Origin: Adiantum capillus-veneris | Lineage: Eukaryota > Streptophyta > Polypodiopsida > Polypodiales > Pteridaceae | DNA length: 64,000 nucleotides | Reading direction: 5' to 3' | Assembly (NCBI GenBank): GCA_014529385.2 | Contig: CM043969.1 | Coordinates: 66,598,676-66,662,675 of the forward strand | Shown here: piece after piece, positions 10,858-23,566 of the stretch | Layout: every line of letters begins with the position of its first letter | Numbering within the stretch: the first letter of the stretch is position 1 | Notes under the pieces: model-generated | Told to the model about the DNA's origin: nothing | Seen by the model: only the letters and a program-made list of their open reading frames with translations | The model's database searches: none | Translations under genes and position numbers: made by a program

Positions 10858-11810
10858 ATCATCGATCCTAGATATTGAAAACCTGTAATGAAGGTGATCT
10901 TATTGAAAGCCTTGGAGTCTATGCACATCCTCCAAGATCACTCTTTCTTATACACAAGGAGTAGTAAACAAAAGAAGATGAACTCGACAAAATCAACCCT
11001 TTGCTAGAAGCTCATTCACTTCGCTCATAATCTCTTTCCGCTGTCCCAGACTACCTCTGTACGAGGATTCATTAGGAGGAAAACTCCCCCGGAACCTAAT
11101 CAATGGTGCAATCTTCCCGTCACTTAGGAGGAACCTCGCCGGGAAGGCTTTAGATGAACACTCACACGTACTCCTCTCTCTAGTGAAGATGGTGTAAGCA
11201 GAAATGTATGATGTTATTAATATAAAAATGGCAAACCTCAATACAATAGGAACAGACTCCCCTTTGAGCTTTACATGGACATCAAGATCCTTGCTCAATT
11301 CCTCAATAATTTGCAAACCTGAAAATACACTATGACGGTATTCTTGTGATGTCAGGGCATCCCCAAGAGAACATCACAACCCCTCAAGAGGCATGATATA
11401 GAAGTCCTATCCTACATACCCTTGAACATGTAAGCAAAACTTGCCCGTCAAAGGTGTCACTGCAACCTTACCTCTGCCCCCATCTCTTCGGGCTTCACTA
11501 CCAACCGTGATGCCATCTCTAGTGAGATAAAGTTGGCCTTGGCTCAGTTTCGAAGAAAATCAGTGCTTCTTGCTCTCGTACAAAGCAAAGCTCAGCACTC
11601 TCATCATCTTGTTGGTACCCCTAACATCATCTTTATCTACTTCTTACCCTTCCTTCTATTCTTTCTCTTGCGGCTTCCTCCTCAGATGACGACTCCTCGA
11701 ATGTCAATAGTCACGTGAGCAAAGCATGACCATCGTGTGCATGGGCCCTCTTCCCCTACATGCTAGCGGCCTTCTCCTTTAGGCAACACCTTTGTAACTC
11801 AAGAGGCAAT
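10858..11810 (-). pseudogene. Old Gypsy relic: gag end, protease and RT start
   Basis: Minus-strand reading gives, in order, a degraded SAELCFVREQEALIFFE protease start (about 11,570-11,620), CDVLLGMP (about 11,360), LDVHVKLKGESVPIV (about 11,260-11,300), NESSYRG...VNELLAKG (10,993-11,090), and a mangled MCID...KAFNKIT segment of RT running to about 10,860. Stops and frameshifts are frequent. The gag part continues on the other side of the inserted element, at 13,796-13,897. Confidence 0.65.
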
Positions 11811-12091
11811 TGTTAGGCTAGAGCCTATGGGGGATGACGTCTGAGAGGAGCCATGGTGAGCTTGGAGATGGGTGCAGGTGCAAAGAACAAGAAGAGAGCG
11901 AGAAAGCAGGAGTCGACAAAAAACACCACGCTATTCTATTTTGCTTGTATTAATCCAAAATAAGCCTTACATATATATAACAAAAGTTGCCATGCAAACT
12001 GGTAAAAGTAGCTGAAGCTTCTTCTACATGCTTCAAGGGGGTTTCCCATGTGCTGACACCAAAAAAACTATATGAGGGCTTGAACCCAACA
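11811..12091 (-). repeat. 3' LTR of the SLC35F-carrying element
   Basis: 281 bp, about 93-95 percent identical by eye to 13,516-13,795. On the minus strand it starts TGTTGGGTTCAAGC and ends GCCTAACA. Confidence 0.85.
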
Positions 12092-12537
12092 ATCCCCCCC
12101 TCAAGCCTGAACTAGACAAACCACTCTCATGATATCTCGAATTTGTGGTGTACTCGCCAACCGTGAATTTTAAGTTCTCTCACAACCAAGGATTTCTGGT
12201 GTATCAATAACCTGGTGCTATAATAGTAAAACCCCTTGAACAGATAGGATGTCGATTAAAAAATTAGCTACCAATAAATGGAGTTTTTGGTTCACTACCA
12301 AACCTTGGGTTTAAGGTGTACCCAGTAACCTCATGAGAAGTGCAACAAAAATGGGTTGAGAAAAAAACTTAGTATTTTTGGGAGGTCTTACCACTTTGCA
12401 TGTGTGGCAGTGTCTAACCCATACAAATTTATATCATGGAATGACTAACATATGATGAGAGAAAACAAGGCTTTGATTGATTTTGTTGACAAAAGATAAA
12501 CTTAAAACAAAACTGTCACACTGAGCTCGCTGTCTTT

Positions 12538-13250
12538 CTACCGTTTTGATTTTGGGTGCCACTTTATTCTAATGTATAAATGGACAGGTGAATCAAATGA
12601 ACAAAATACAAAATGACCATCTCCAGCTGCATGTCTGGTCCAGTTGATGTTGGCCAATTTTGTCCACTCTAGAATAGCAGCTTGACATCCACTTATTATA
12701 GAGCCAAACAAGCCCAAAAATGTCATCAGCTCTACAAAATCAACTTTCTTGATCAGAAACTCCTCAGAAACGTTAGTAAGAGCATACAACGTGGCACCGA
12801 TGATAACCAGAGCATCACCCAAAACAGCATTACTGCCTCCTGCTCTATCATTGGCATCTACATCAGATAGGATGACGAGCACAAGTCCCAAAACACAAGC
12901 ACAGACCCCAATAAGCTGGCCGGCATTGTATTTGGTCTTTGTGTTCACCAAATCTGAAAGCATTTTCCTACTACCAAACTTAGTTTCATGCGTTCTACAA
13001 TGAAGAACGTCATCCAAGTCAAGACTGCAATACTCTGATCGAACGATTTTTGATAAGAGAGTCGATTTGATGTATATCACTCTCCAACATCATAAGTTTG
13101 CTGGAGAAATTGTCCATTAGCTGTTGCCGCCACTGCTCGCAGCCAAGCTGTTGATTGGTACAGGAGCCTTGGTTGGCGGAAGCCGACAGCAACAAAGAGG
13201 AGCGTAAGCAGGGCAAGCCCAAAGTATGCATTAGCCTACAGGAAGCCATA
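12538..13250 (-). pseudogene. Captured fragment of an SLC35F/DUF914-type transporter gene
   Basis: The minus-strand open segment 13,080-12,538 holds about 100 contiguous residues typical of plant SLC35F (drug/metabolite transporter superfamily) membrane proteins: KYNAGQLIGVCACVLGL, a membrane-spanning stretch ending VILSD, DRAGGSNAVLGDAL, ATLYALTNVSEEFLIKK and FLGLFGSIISGCQAAILE. These cover about three or four of the family's roughly ten transmembrane helices. Reading is lost after NINWT by a frameshift, and the N-terminal half is not recoverable. The match is uninterrupted by introns, so a spliced transcript may have been the source (inference). It is no longer a working transporter. Confidence 0.75.
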
Positions 13251-13502
13251 TTGTGTATATTGGGCAGATGACTACATGCGTCAGTGCCAGACAAATGGGC
13301 GTGAAGAGGCTGCAATCGTTCGGATGATTTCAATCTCCTCGATCTGCAGATCTCGACTCAGCTTGCCCAATTCTCCCTTGCTCGATTCAATTGCAGGTTT
13401 GAATTCTCGACTTCTCTGCAGAGATTACTTCCAAGCCAAGTTTCGATTTGGAGGACCTACACACGCCAAGTGGGAACAAGAAGCCGACCAGGGATCGGCA
13501 AA

Positions 13503-13515
13503 GCTCTGATACCAG
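13503..13515 (-). other. Primer-binding site of the SLC35F-carrying element
   Basis: The complement of this segment begins TGGTATCAGAGCTT, one base inside the LTR at 13,516, which fixes the element's orientation as minus. Confidence 0.85.
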
Positions 13516-13795
13516 TGTTAGGCTAGAGCTTATGGGGGATGACGTCTGAGAGGAACATGGTGAGCTTGGAGATGGGTGCAGGTGCAAAGAACGAGAAAGA
13601 CAGCATGAGAGCAGGCGTCGACAAAAACACCACGCTATTCTATTTTGCTTGTATTGATTCAAAAGAAGCCTTACATATATATAACAAAAGTCGCCATGCA
13701 AACTGGTATAAGTAACTGAAGCTTCATCTACATGCTTCAAGGGAGTTTCCCACGGGCTGACACCAAAAAAACTATACGAGGGCTTGAACCCAACA
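13516..13795 (-). repeat. 5' LTR of the SLC35F-carrying element
   Basis: 280 bp; partner of 11,811-12,091. It has about 15-20 differences from its partner, so the insertion is not very recent. Confidence 0.85.
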
Positions 13796-13897
13796 GCAAC
13801 CAACAGCAGTAACTCTCCACTTGCTCCTCAAGAGGAACCGTTTTGAAAGACATCATCAAAAGAATGGTTATAGGACAAGTAAGTGTAGGTCTTCAAT
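13796..13897 (-). pseudogene. Gag piece of the old Gypsy relic
   Basis: The minus strand reads MMSFKTVPLEEQVESYCCWL, aligning with RFVPLSEQIEKYCCRLP in copy D2. It is the continuation of 10,858-11,810 beyond the inserted small element. Confidence 0.6.
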
Positions 13898-14407
<510 letters not shown>

Positions 14408-14410
14408 TGG

Positions 14411-14424
14411 TGGTATCAGCGCTC
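14411..14424 (+). other. Primer-binding site of family-C element
   Basis: TGGTATCAGCGCTC: 11 of 12 bases fit the initiator tRNA-Met site, and it lies just after the LTR end. Confidence 0.65.
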
Positions 14425-15563
14425 AGAAAGATTCTTCTTCTATGGAGAATCTGATCCTTTTTGCAGCACACGTTTTTGTGCAAAAATCTTCGTGTCGCAG
14501 GTTTTTGTGCAAGAACCTTCATGTCCCGACCCCGGACTTTCTTCTTCTATGGAGGATCCGATCCTTCTTGCAACACACACAAGCTTTTGTGCAAGAATCT
14601 TTGTGTCGCAGGTTTTTGTGCAAGAATCTTCCTGTCCCAACCCCGGACTAGATTCTTCTTCTACGAAGGATCCGATCCTTTGTGCAGCACGTTGTCACAA
14701 ACTATTGACGTGTCAAGTCACTGAAGAATGGAGCCAACCTGCAGATCCCGACCGAGGGGCCTAAACCCTAAGTGAAGAAGCAGAAGCAGTAGAAGAAGTT
14801 TTACCAACTTGCAAAGTCTGGCCGAGTGGCCTATTTTTAAAGAGGAGTTCCCACCAACTTATGGGACCCCGTCGGATGGGGCCGAAGTGACCTAAAGGGA
14901 TTAAATAAAGCAGGACCACACACACACTCACACTCTATTTACGTAGCAACTGATGACGTGGCAACCTTGTACGGATTTTCGCGTTTTTACGTTACCTGCT
15001 TACGTGGTAGAGCTGTACGGATTTTCAGATTTTACACTGGCTGCTCACGTGGCAGAGTTGTACAGATGTTCGCAAAACGCGCTGGCAGCTTTTTGGGTGC
15101 GCTTTGGACCGGATGCTTTTGAGTTTACTGCTTTTCATGTAACTGCTTTTGAGGCCAAGGGCCTTTAATTATGTCCAAAGGGCTCATTCTCTACCATGCT
15201 TCAATTCGAAGGTGCATAGAGTGGAGTACCGACATTGTATTGAGTTCAAGTAATATAAAGAAATACCGAAAGGGGCGCCAAGGTTTGGGGCCAATACTCT
15301 CTGGGGTAGAGCTTCGCCACTCCCCGTGTCGTTTCTCTCTTTTCAATTCAGTTGTTATTGAAGTGCTAAAAGTCTGTTCAATATGTTCTTTTCCGTTGGC
15401 ACGTGGTGCCCGTCTCGTGACACACGCAGGTTTTTGTGCAAGAATCTTTGTGTCCGAACCCCGGACTAGATTCTGCTTCTACAAAGGATCCGATCCTTTC
15501 TGCAGCACACGCAAGTTTTTGTGCAAGAATCTTCGTAGCCCGACCCCGGACTTATTAGCCACT
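14425..15563 (+). repeat. Leader tandem repeat of about 85-114 bp, split by a solo LTR
   Basis: Units begin TTCTTCTTCTAYGRAGGATC and end CCCCGGACT, starting at about 14,432, 14,539, 14,653 and (after the solo LTR) 15,468. Each contains the phrase TTTTTGTGCAAGAATCTT once or twice. They form the untranslated leader of the family-C element. Confidence 0.75.
14693..15422 (+). repeat. Solo family-B LTR
   Basis: Starts TGTCACAAACTATTGACGTG and ends CGTCTCGTGACA; 730 bp. No element body is attached: the leader repeat resumes immediately. Flanks are CACGT and CACGC, a four-of-five target duplication. It arose by recombination between two LTRs or by gene conversion. Confidence 0.8.
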
Positions 15564-16946
15564 CCCACCCATCGTCCATTGCGAATTGAGCGCCTTCCCG
15601 TCTTCATCGCTCTGTCTTAAGGGCACAAGCCATAAAGAACCCCAAATTCCACATGGATTCTCGTGGAGAATCTGACAGAGATAAGGCTAAGAAAAGTTGA
15701 AACCGGACGTGGAAACTCAAGAAAAAAATGAAGAAATGGGCAAATTTTCGACGGGAAAGTTTGCCAGAGCAGAGCAGAGTAAAAACATCAACTGCAGATT
15801 GACACGTGTGAAAAGATTGATGAAGTACTCCTAAGACTCGAGATTGTGAAACACCTAAAGAATTACCCCATTAATGAGATTCACTCGAGATAGCATGAGG
15901 CCATTGATTCTGTCAGCAGGAGGTGTATTTTTCCTGTTGCCTTCCTTAAATAAGTACTAGACATTTTTATTTATTTTTATTTTTACTTGTTTTCCCCGGA
16001 ACCTTTGAAAAGGTCCAAGTGGACATTGCATGGTCAGTGTGAAACAGCTGCAGCCGAATAGGTTTCTCACATTGGGAGTCTGGGTGGGTTAGTTTGGGAC
16101 TGGTCGGGCCATTTAGCACTAAATTCTGATGAGTATAGAAGCGCGTGTGCGCCAAATGAAGTCTAGGCCACTCGGAAAGTCACTTACAACTTTATAAGTC
16201 AGTGGGAACTAGGGAATTAACTCAAAGGGGCAAACTGGGCACTTGGCAGGAGGAGATCACTTCTGCAGGACACCTCGGCAAGAGGAGGCGCCCAAGAGAG
16301 AGAGAGGGCTGATTTTTTATGATAAGTGACCTATAGTGTGTGTGTGTGTGTGAGTAGTGGGTGCAGGTCTACAACTTTAATGGAAAGCTTGCCTTCTCCT
16401 CTGTCTCATGTAGCGCGATGACTTGCTCTCGTGCATCTCTCTCTCCCCTTTGGCACATACGGTAATGCCCCACTAGTTGGGCTACTCAGATGAATATGTA
16501 CAATTCTGGGGGTTTATGCGCGTTTGCCAAGGCAAGAGCCTTCTGAACAGGAACCGGATTAGCTAATTGCTAATCCCCCACAGGTACGCACAGTTCCATC
16601 GCGAAAGATTGCGAGTTTGGAGGGTTTTCTCGCGTGAAAACTCGTCCAATTCACAGGGGAACTGTCCCATTGTGTGCGGGAGCCCTTGGGACACACGTAG
16701 GCGTGTTCCGCTCCACTAAAAACGATTCAAAACAGGAAATTACAGCCTGATGTGTTTTTCTGCAGGTTTAGGGTTTCGCACCTAAACAGCAAGGGAACAC
16801 CGGGGGAGTCTCGTGAGAGCCTTGGAATGCCTGTACAGGCTTTTGGGCACCCGGCAGTAAAAAACAGAGAATTCCAGCCCGCTGAATTTCTGTGACAGCT
16901 CACCAGAAAGATTCCACATAGCGAGGGAATCCACCCTAGACAAGTA
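15564..16946 (+). other. Degraded leader/gag start and unassigned sequence
   Basis: 15,564-15,650 repeats the family leader ending ATAAAGAACCC and a gag start ATGGATTCTCGTGG, which hits a stop after 13 codons. From about 15,700 to 16,946 there is no open frame or recognised domain. 16,560-16,900 is a moderately GC-rich stretch that may be an LTR or leader upstream of copy D1. A short (GT)n lies at 16,334-16,352. Confidence 0.4.
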
Positions 16947-19900
16947 CTTTTGACCTACAGGGGTTTTGGCGCCGTTATGCTGCCAAAATCAGGTCGAAAA
17001 CCTGCGTTTTCAGCCCTCGCCATGTTTGGACAGCTTTGTGAAAGCTTGTGCTAAGTGGTCAGATCGTCTACCTAAAATTAATAAAGAAATACCGAAAGGG
17101 GCGTCACTCTTTCGGGCCTATCTATGTTCTCTTTCCTTCTCAGTGCTCTGTGTAAAGTTAACAGGTAATTGAAATAGTACCGCCCTTTACGTTGTACAGG
17201 CCGGTTATATGGTTACATCGACGGGATAGTCACTTTTTCTTCAAAAAGTGCAGCGTGGATTGTTGTGGGTGAAAGCAAAACACAGAGCTTGTCGTTATGG
17301 CAGAGAAGAGAGACCAATTACCTAAAGAGGGATCTTCTTCACAAGGCATAGAGAAAGTTCCTTCAACTCTTCAAGAAAAGGACAGGTTGTTTAGAGCTCA
17401 ACTGCATTGCTGCATGGACATGTTTCAGCAATTGGCTAACAACCCAAGGATGCAGGAGTTCTTACAGGTTCCGACACAGGGTTTTCAGCCTCCTACACAG
17501 GGCATGACTTAGCCGTTGCAGAAAAGGAGATTTCCAATCCGCAGAGAACTCATGATGCTCGAGGGAAAGCCCATGTGGTTAAGCAACTAGTGGTGTCCAA
17601 TGATCCAAAGAAACTTGCTTAAGCTGGACAGGAACCGTTTATGAATGGTCAAGGGAGTAATGAACAGATTATGCATCAGACCCTTCCATTACCTAATACT
17701 TATCCTGGTTATCTTGGAGGTGGTTCAGTGTTTCAAGCTATGGCTGGACCTTCCACAGGTTATATGCCAGGGAATGTGTTCGCGAAAATGCAAACAGGCA
17801 TGGGTAACCCTATGTACGTGAACATGGGTGTCCAACCAGGTTTTCAGGGTGCCTATGGCCAGTTTTGAGTGCCTGGAATACAATTTGGTATGGCTGGTTT
17901 TTCAGAGCCATACGTACAAAATGCAGATACGACAGGTAAAACAGTTGATGCGAGTGCTAGAATGAACAATCATGAAGTACCACTGTTACAGGCACCTGTT
18001 TATGATAATGTGGCTTCTTTGAGTCAGCCTAAGGATTACAAGGAAGGTGGGCAGGGAGTGAAGTTTAAAACTTTCAGAGGAACTGAGGATCAATTGAAGG
18101 CTTTGACCTTCATACAACAGTTCGATGCAGCTTATGCTGGAGGAAACTTCACTGAATCTTCAAAGATACGCAAGGCTACCACTTTTTGAAAGGGAAGGCG
18201 CTTCAATGGTGGACCGCATTGTTGAACCACGATCAAGCTCCAACAACGTGGGTCCAATTCAAACAGCTTTTTGTGCCTGCACGGTTGACAAACACTTTTG
18301 AAGTGGATGTGATGACAGAATGGCACGAGTTGAATGCTAAATAGTGTGCGAATCTCGAAGAGTACAATAAACAGTTTTGGGCCGCAATGTTGCCAGTCAC
18401 CTCTTACAGGTTTGTGCCATTGTCAGAACAGATTGAGAAGTCCTGTTGCGGATTGCCCATAAAATCAGGGACTACTGCATAAAGACTACTGTCATGAATA
18501 TGTTTCAATTGATTGAAAATGCAAGAGTGGCTAGCAATCTGTCGAAGGGAGATTCCGATGGATTTAATAGCCAAAGAAAGGGTCCCAGGGCAAACAATTT
18601 TCAGCCAAGGGCAATGTTGCAGCAAAGCCTTCTGAGCCTTCCACAAAGAAGCCCTCCACTGAAGAAGGTGATACGTCCAAGAAGCAGTCTAAATCTTCTT
18701 GGGACGCGGACAAGGGCAAAAAAGGCATTTTTCTGGCAAAACTTTTGAAGAAAGAAAAGCTCTTAGGGAGGCCAAGAAATGCTACATTTGTGAACAGGAA
18801 GGATATTTTGCAAATGAATGCCCACAAAAGAAATCACAGGATAAGGATGACAAGTCAGACCATAAAGGGAAGAAGCCAAAGCCAAGTGCAGGACTTGTTC
18901 CAGATTTGGTTGGAGACCAACCAAACTCAGATGCCACGGAGCTGTGCAGATCTTGGGGCAAAGTTAGAGACCAGACAGTACTGGTTTTCTTTTATCCAAA
19001 GCCCGTGCATATTTCATATCACCAGAATTGGCATCAAAGTTGGGTATTTGTGCAAAGGAGATGGGTATGACAGGGGACGCAGGTTTGGCATGCCCATGTC
19101 ATTCAGAGCCTGTTACTCCCATCTTGGGGAAGCTTCGTCTGCACATTCAGAGCTATGTGGATGCAGAATTTCATATTATGCCACTTGAGAATTGTGATGT
19201 GTTACTTGGTGTCCCATGGTGTTACAGGTTGCATGCTATGGTGGATACTTACAATAAAAAGATTACCCTTGTACATAGAGGAAAGACTCGTGTCCTTGAT
19301 GTAAAGCTTAAAGGCAAGTCGGTTCCAGTTGTTTCTGCTTCTACTTTTCATCTATAATAAAGAATCATCTTTCAGCATACTTGATCTTTGCAAAAGAAGT
19401 ACCTAAAGTTGTATCTAATTTGTCTACCTTATAAAGACGGGTCAACTTTTTTGAGTGGTTTCAGTGATTGTTTTTTGGACTCTTTGCCGGGGGAGTTACC
19501 TCCTGAGAGACCTGAGGATCATACCATAGATCTTGTGCCAGCTTCTAGTCCACCTAATAGACCACTATACAGGGTTAGTGCAGCCCAGCAGAAAGAGATT
19601 ATGGGTCAGGTCAACGAGCTTTTAGAGAAGGGGCTGATTCAGCCCAGTTCATCCCCTTTTTGTTCGCCAGTACTCTTAGTGCAAAAGAAGGATGGTTCAT
19701 GGCGCATGTGCGTTGACTATTGCGCCTTGAATAAGAATACCATCAAGAACAGGTTCCCCATACCGAGGATAGATGACATTCTTGATCGGCTTGAGGGAGC
19801 ATCATTGTTGACAAGGATATACCTAAAGAGTGGGTACCATCAGATACACATTAGGCCAGAAGATGTCCATAAGACCTGCGTTCACGACAACATTTGGTCT

Positions 19901-20600
19901 CTATGAGTTTCTTGTCGTGCCATTTGGTCTCACAAATGCTCTTGCAATGTTTAATAGAATGATGGAGAGAATTTTTAGACCACATAGAAACTTCGTGGGT
20001 ACCTTCTTTGATGACATGATTGTCTACTCGAAGTTTGAAGAGGAGCATAGGGATCACTTGACTGCAGTTTTCAATGAGTTACGTAACAACAGGCTACTCA
20101 TTAATGCGAAGAAGAGTGAATTCTTTTTGCGAGAGATTCACTTCCTTGGGCACATTGTTTCAAAGGATGGGGTACGCATGGATCCCACTAAAGTGGAAGC
20201 AATTAGGTCATGGCCAGACTTGAAGTCCATACATGACATTCGAAGCTTTCTAGGCTTATGTTCCTACTACAGGAGGTTCATCCGAAATTTTACCGAGATT
20301 GCTTCTCCACTCCATGCACTGCAAGGAAAAGGAGCCACTTTCAAGTGGACAGCCAAGGAAATTTTAGCGTTGAAACACTTGAAAGAAAAGCTGACTTCAG
20401 ATCCGGTAATCATTTTGCCAGATCTTTCGAAACCTTTTGTGGTTCAGTGTGATGCGTGTGGCCATAGTCTTGGTGCAGTTCTAATGCAGAATGGCCGAGT
20501 AGTCGCATATGAGAGCAGAATTCTTTTGAAGACTGAAAGGAACTTGCAAGTCTATGAGAAAGAATTGCTGGCAGTAATTCATGCTCTCACTAGTTGGAAA
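16947..20600 (+). mobile_element. Gypsy copy D1, truncated in RNase H
   Basis: It begins with a leader or LTR 3' part containing the AAAGAAATACCGAAAGGGGC box (about 17,084), shared with D2 from the phrase TTTTGACCTACAGGGG. Gag-pol follows and stops at LTSWKH, in RNase H, where the same leader of copy D2 starts. No 3' LTR is attached. Confidence 0.8.
17297..20600 (+). pseudogene. D1 gag-pol, disabled
   Basis: Gag starts at MAEKRDQLPKEG. Disablements include TAG 17,510, TAA 17,620, TGA 18,495 and TAA 19,432, with frameshifts in capsid (about 18,185) and elsewhere. The zinc knuckle is CYICEQEGYFANEC, with the histidine changed to tyrosine. The protease active site reads YPKPVH instead of D-S/T-G, and the sequence after it has lost frame. 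RT retains [18 protein letters not shown] and FFDDMIVYSK, with a frameshift near 19,880. RNase H is partial: VQCDACGHSLGAVL, ending ALTSWKH. Confidence 0.85.
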
Positions 20601-20610
20601 CACACAGGGG

Positions 20611-23566
20611 TTTTTGACCTACAGGGGTTTTTGCGTCGTTATGTTGCCGAAATCAGGTTGAAAACCTGCGTTTTCAGCCCTCGCCAAGTTTGGACAGCTT
20701 TGTGAAAGCTTGTGCTAAGTGGTCGGATCGTCTATCTTTATTTGAATAAAGAAATACCGAAAGGGGCGCCAGTCTTTGGGGCCTACAAGGTGTCGGTCTC
20801 GTGTGCGCAGTGACATTCTAGTCGCTGGACGCAACTGTGTTATCTTTCCTTCTCAGTGCTCTTTGTAAAGTTAACAGGTAATTGAAATAGTACCGGCCTC
20901 TACGCTGTACAGGCCGGTTATATGGTTCCATCGATGGGATAGTCAATTTTTCTTCAAAAAGTGCAGCGTGGATTGTTGTGGGTGAAAGCAACACAGAGCT
21001 TTTCATTATGGCAGAGACGAGAGACCAAGTACCTGAAGAGGGATCTTGCTCACATGGCACAGAGAAAACTCCTTCAACTCTTCAAGAAGAGGACAGGTTG
21101 TTTAGAACTCAACTGCATTGCTGCATGGACATGTTTCAACAGTTGGCTAACAACCCAAGGGTGCAGGAGTTCTTACAGGCTCCGACACAGGGTTTTCAAT
21201 CTCCTACACACGGCATGACTGAGCCATTGCAAGAAAAGGAGATTTCCAATCCACAGAGGACTCATGATGCTCGAGGGAAAGCCCATGTAGTTAAGCAACT
21301 AGCGGTGTCCAATGATCCAAAGAAACTTGCTTAAGCTGGACAGGAACCGTTTGCGAATGGTCAAGGGAGTAATGAACAAGTTATGCGTCAGACCCTTCCA
21401 TTACCTAATAATTATCCTAGTTATTTTGGAGGTGGTTCAGTGTTTCAAGCTATGGCAGGACCTTCCACAGGTTATATGCCAAGGAATGTGTTCGGGACAA
21501 TGCAAACAGGCATGGGTAACCCTATGTACGCGAACATGGGTGTCCAACCAGGTTTTCAAGGTGCCTATGGCCAGTTTCGAGTGCCTGGAACACAATTTGG
21601 TGTGGCTGGTTTTTTGCAGCCATACGTACAAAATGCAAATACTACAGGTAAAACAGTTGATGCGAATGCTGGAATGAACAATCATGGAGCACCACTGTTA
21701 CAGGCACCTGTTTATGATAATGTGACTCCTTTGAGTCAGCCTAAGGATTACAAGGAAGGTGGGCAGGGAGTGAAGTTTGAAACTTTCAGAGGAACTCAGG
21801 ATCAATTGAAGTCTTTGACCTTCATACAGCAGTTCGACGCAACTTATGCTTGAGGAAACTTCACGGAATCTTCAAAGATACGCAAGGCTGCCACTTTTTG
21901 AAAGGAAATGCGCTTCAATGGTGGACCGCATGGTTGAACCACGGTCAAGCCCCAACAGCGTGGGTCCAATTCAAACAGCTTTTTGCGCCTGCATGGCTGA
22001 CAAACACTTTTGAAGTGGATCTGATGATAGAATGGCATGAGCTGAATGCTAGACAGTGTGCGAATCTGGAAGAGTACAATAAACAGTTTTGGGCCACACT
22101 GTTGCCAGTCACCTCTTACAGGTTTGTGCCATTGTCAGAACAGATTGAGAAGTACTGTTGCAGATTGCCCATAAAATCAGGGACTACTGAACAAAGACTA
22201 CTGTCATGAATATGTTTCAATTGATTGAAAATGCAAGAGTGGCTAGCAATCTGTCGAAGGGAGATTCCGATGGATTTAATAGCCACAAGAAAGGGTCCCA
22301 GGGCAAACAATTTTCAGCCAAGGGCAATGTTGCAGCAAAGCCTTTTGAGCCTTCCACAAAGAAGCCCTCCACTGAAGAAGGTGATACGTCCAAGAAGCAG
22401 TCTAAATCTTCTTCGGGACGCGGACAAGGGCAAAAAAGGCATTTTTCTGGCAAAACTTTTGAAGAAAGGAAAGCTCTTAGGGAGGCCCAAAAATGCTACA
22501 TTTGTGAAAAGGAAGGACATTTTGCAAATGAATGCCCATAGAAGAAATCACAGGATAAGGATGACAAGTCAGACCATAAAGGGAAGAAGCCAAAGCCAAG
22601 TGCAGGACTTGTTCCAGATTTGGTTGGAGACCAGCCAAACTCAGATGTCACGGAGCTGTGCAGAGCTTGGGGCAAAGTTAGAGACCAGACAGTGCTGGTT
22701 TTCTTTGATCCAAAGCCCGTGCATATTTCATATCACCAGAATTGGCATCAAAGTTGGGCATTCGTGCACACTGCAAAGGAGATGGGTATGACAGGGGACG
22801 CAGGTTTGGCATGCCCATGTCATTCAGAGCCTGTTACTCCCATCTTGGGGAAGCTTCGTTTGCACATTCAGAGCTATGTGGATGCAGAATTTCATACTAT
22901 GCCAATTGAGAGCTGCGATGTGTTACTTGGTATGCCATGGTGTTACAGGTTGCATGCTATGGTGGATACTTACAATAAAAAGATTACCCTTGTACATAGA
23001 GGAAAGAGTCGTGTCCTTGATGTAAAGCTTAAAGGCGAGTCGGTTCCAGTTGTTTCTACTTCTACTATTTCATCTGTAATAAAGAATCATCTTTCTGCGT
23101 ACTTGATCTTTGCAAAAGAAGTACCTGAAGTTGTAGCTAATTTGTCTACCTTATAAAGACGGGTCAACTTTTTTGAGTGGTTTCAGTGATTGTCTTTCGG
23201 ACTCTTTCCCGGGGGAGTTACCTCCTGAGAGACCTGAGGATCATACCATAGATCTTGTGCCAGCTTCTAGTCCACCTAATAGACCACCATACAGGGTTAG
23301 TGCAGCCCAACAGAAAGAGATTATGGGTCAGGTCAACGAGCTTTTAGAGAAGGGGCTGATTCAGCCCAGTTCATCCCCTTTTTGTTCGCTTGTACTCTTA
23401 GTGCAGAAGAAGGATGGTTCATGGCGCATGTGCATTGACTATCGCGCCTTGAATAAGAATACTATCAAGAACAGGTTCCCCATACCGAGGATAGATGACA
23501 TTCTTGATCGGCTTGAGGGAGCATCATTGTTTACAAGGATAGACCTAAAGAGTGGGTACCATCATA
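20611..23566 (+). mobile_element. Gypsy copy D2, tandem to D1, truncated in RT
   Basis: Repeats D1 from its leader through RT, about 93-95 percent identical by eye, and breaks at SGYHH where D1 continues [12 protein letters not shown]. The junction with D1 carries the short repeat ACAGGGGTTTTT twice (about 20,605-20,632). A D2-only 40-bp insertion (about 20,785-20,840) lies in the leader. Confidence 0.8.
20978..23566 (+). pseudogene. D2 gag-pol, disabled
   Basis: It carries gag (MAETRDQVPEEG at 21,008), capsid, a knuckle CYICEKEGHFANEC with all four ligands, the protease and the start of RT. It shares with D1 the stops at 21,332, 22,207 and 23,154, the DPKPVH protease site and the frame loss following it. 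Its own changes include TGA at about 21,851 and TAG at 22,540. The RT catalytic FFDD is absent because the copy ends first. Confidence 0.85.

Larger units (their letters stand above)
11811..13795 (-). mobile_element. Small non-autonomous LTR element carrying an SLC35F transporter fragment
   Basis: LTRs of 281 bp (11,811-12,091) and 280 bp (13,516-13,795) start TGTT and end CAACA. On the minus strand a TGGTATCAGAGCTT primer site follows the right LTR, and a GAGGGGGGGA polypurine tract precedes the left one. The flanks are (A/G)TTGC on the minus strand, a five-base duplication with one mismatch. The insertion splits the gag frame of an older Gypsy relic between YCCWL and PLELQ. The 1,424-bp body has no gag-pol; its only recognisable coding is the transporter fragment. 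Confidence 0.85.

Noticed and set aside
13387..13803. 138-residue minus-strand frame across the small element's 5' LTR
   Set aside because: It runs through the LTR, primer site and leader; no domain and no conservation in the partner LTR.
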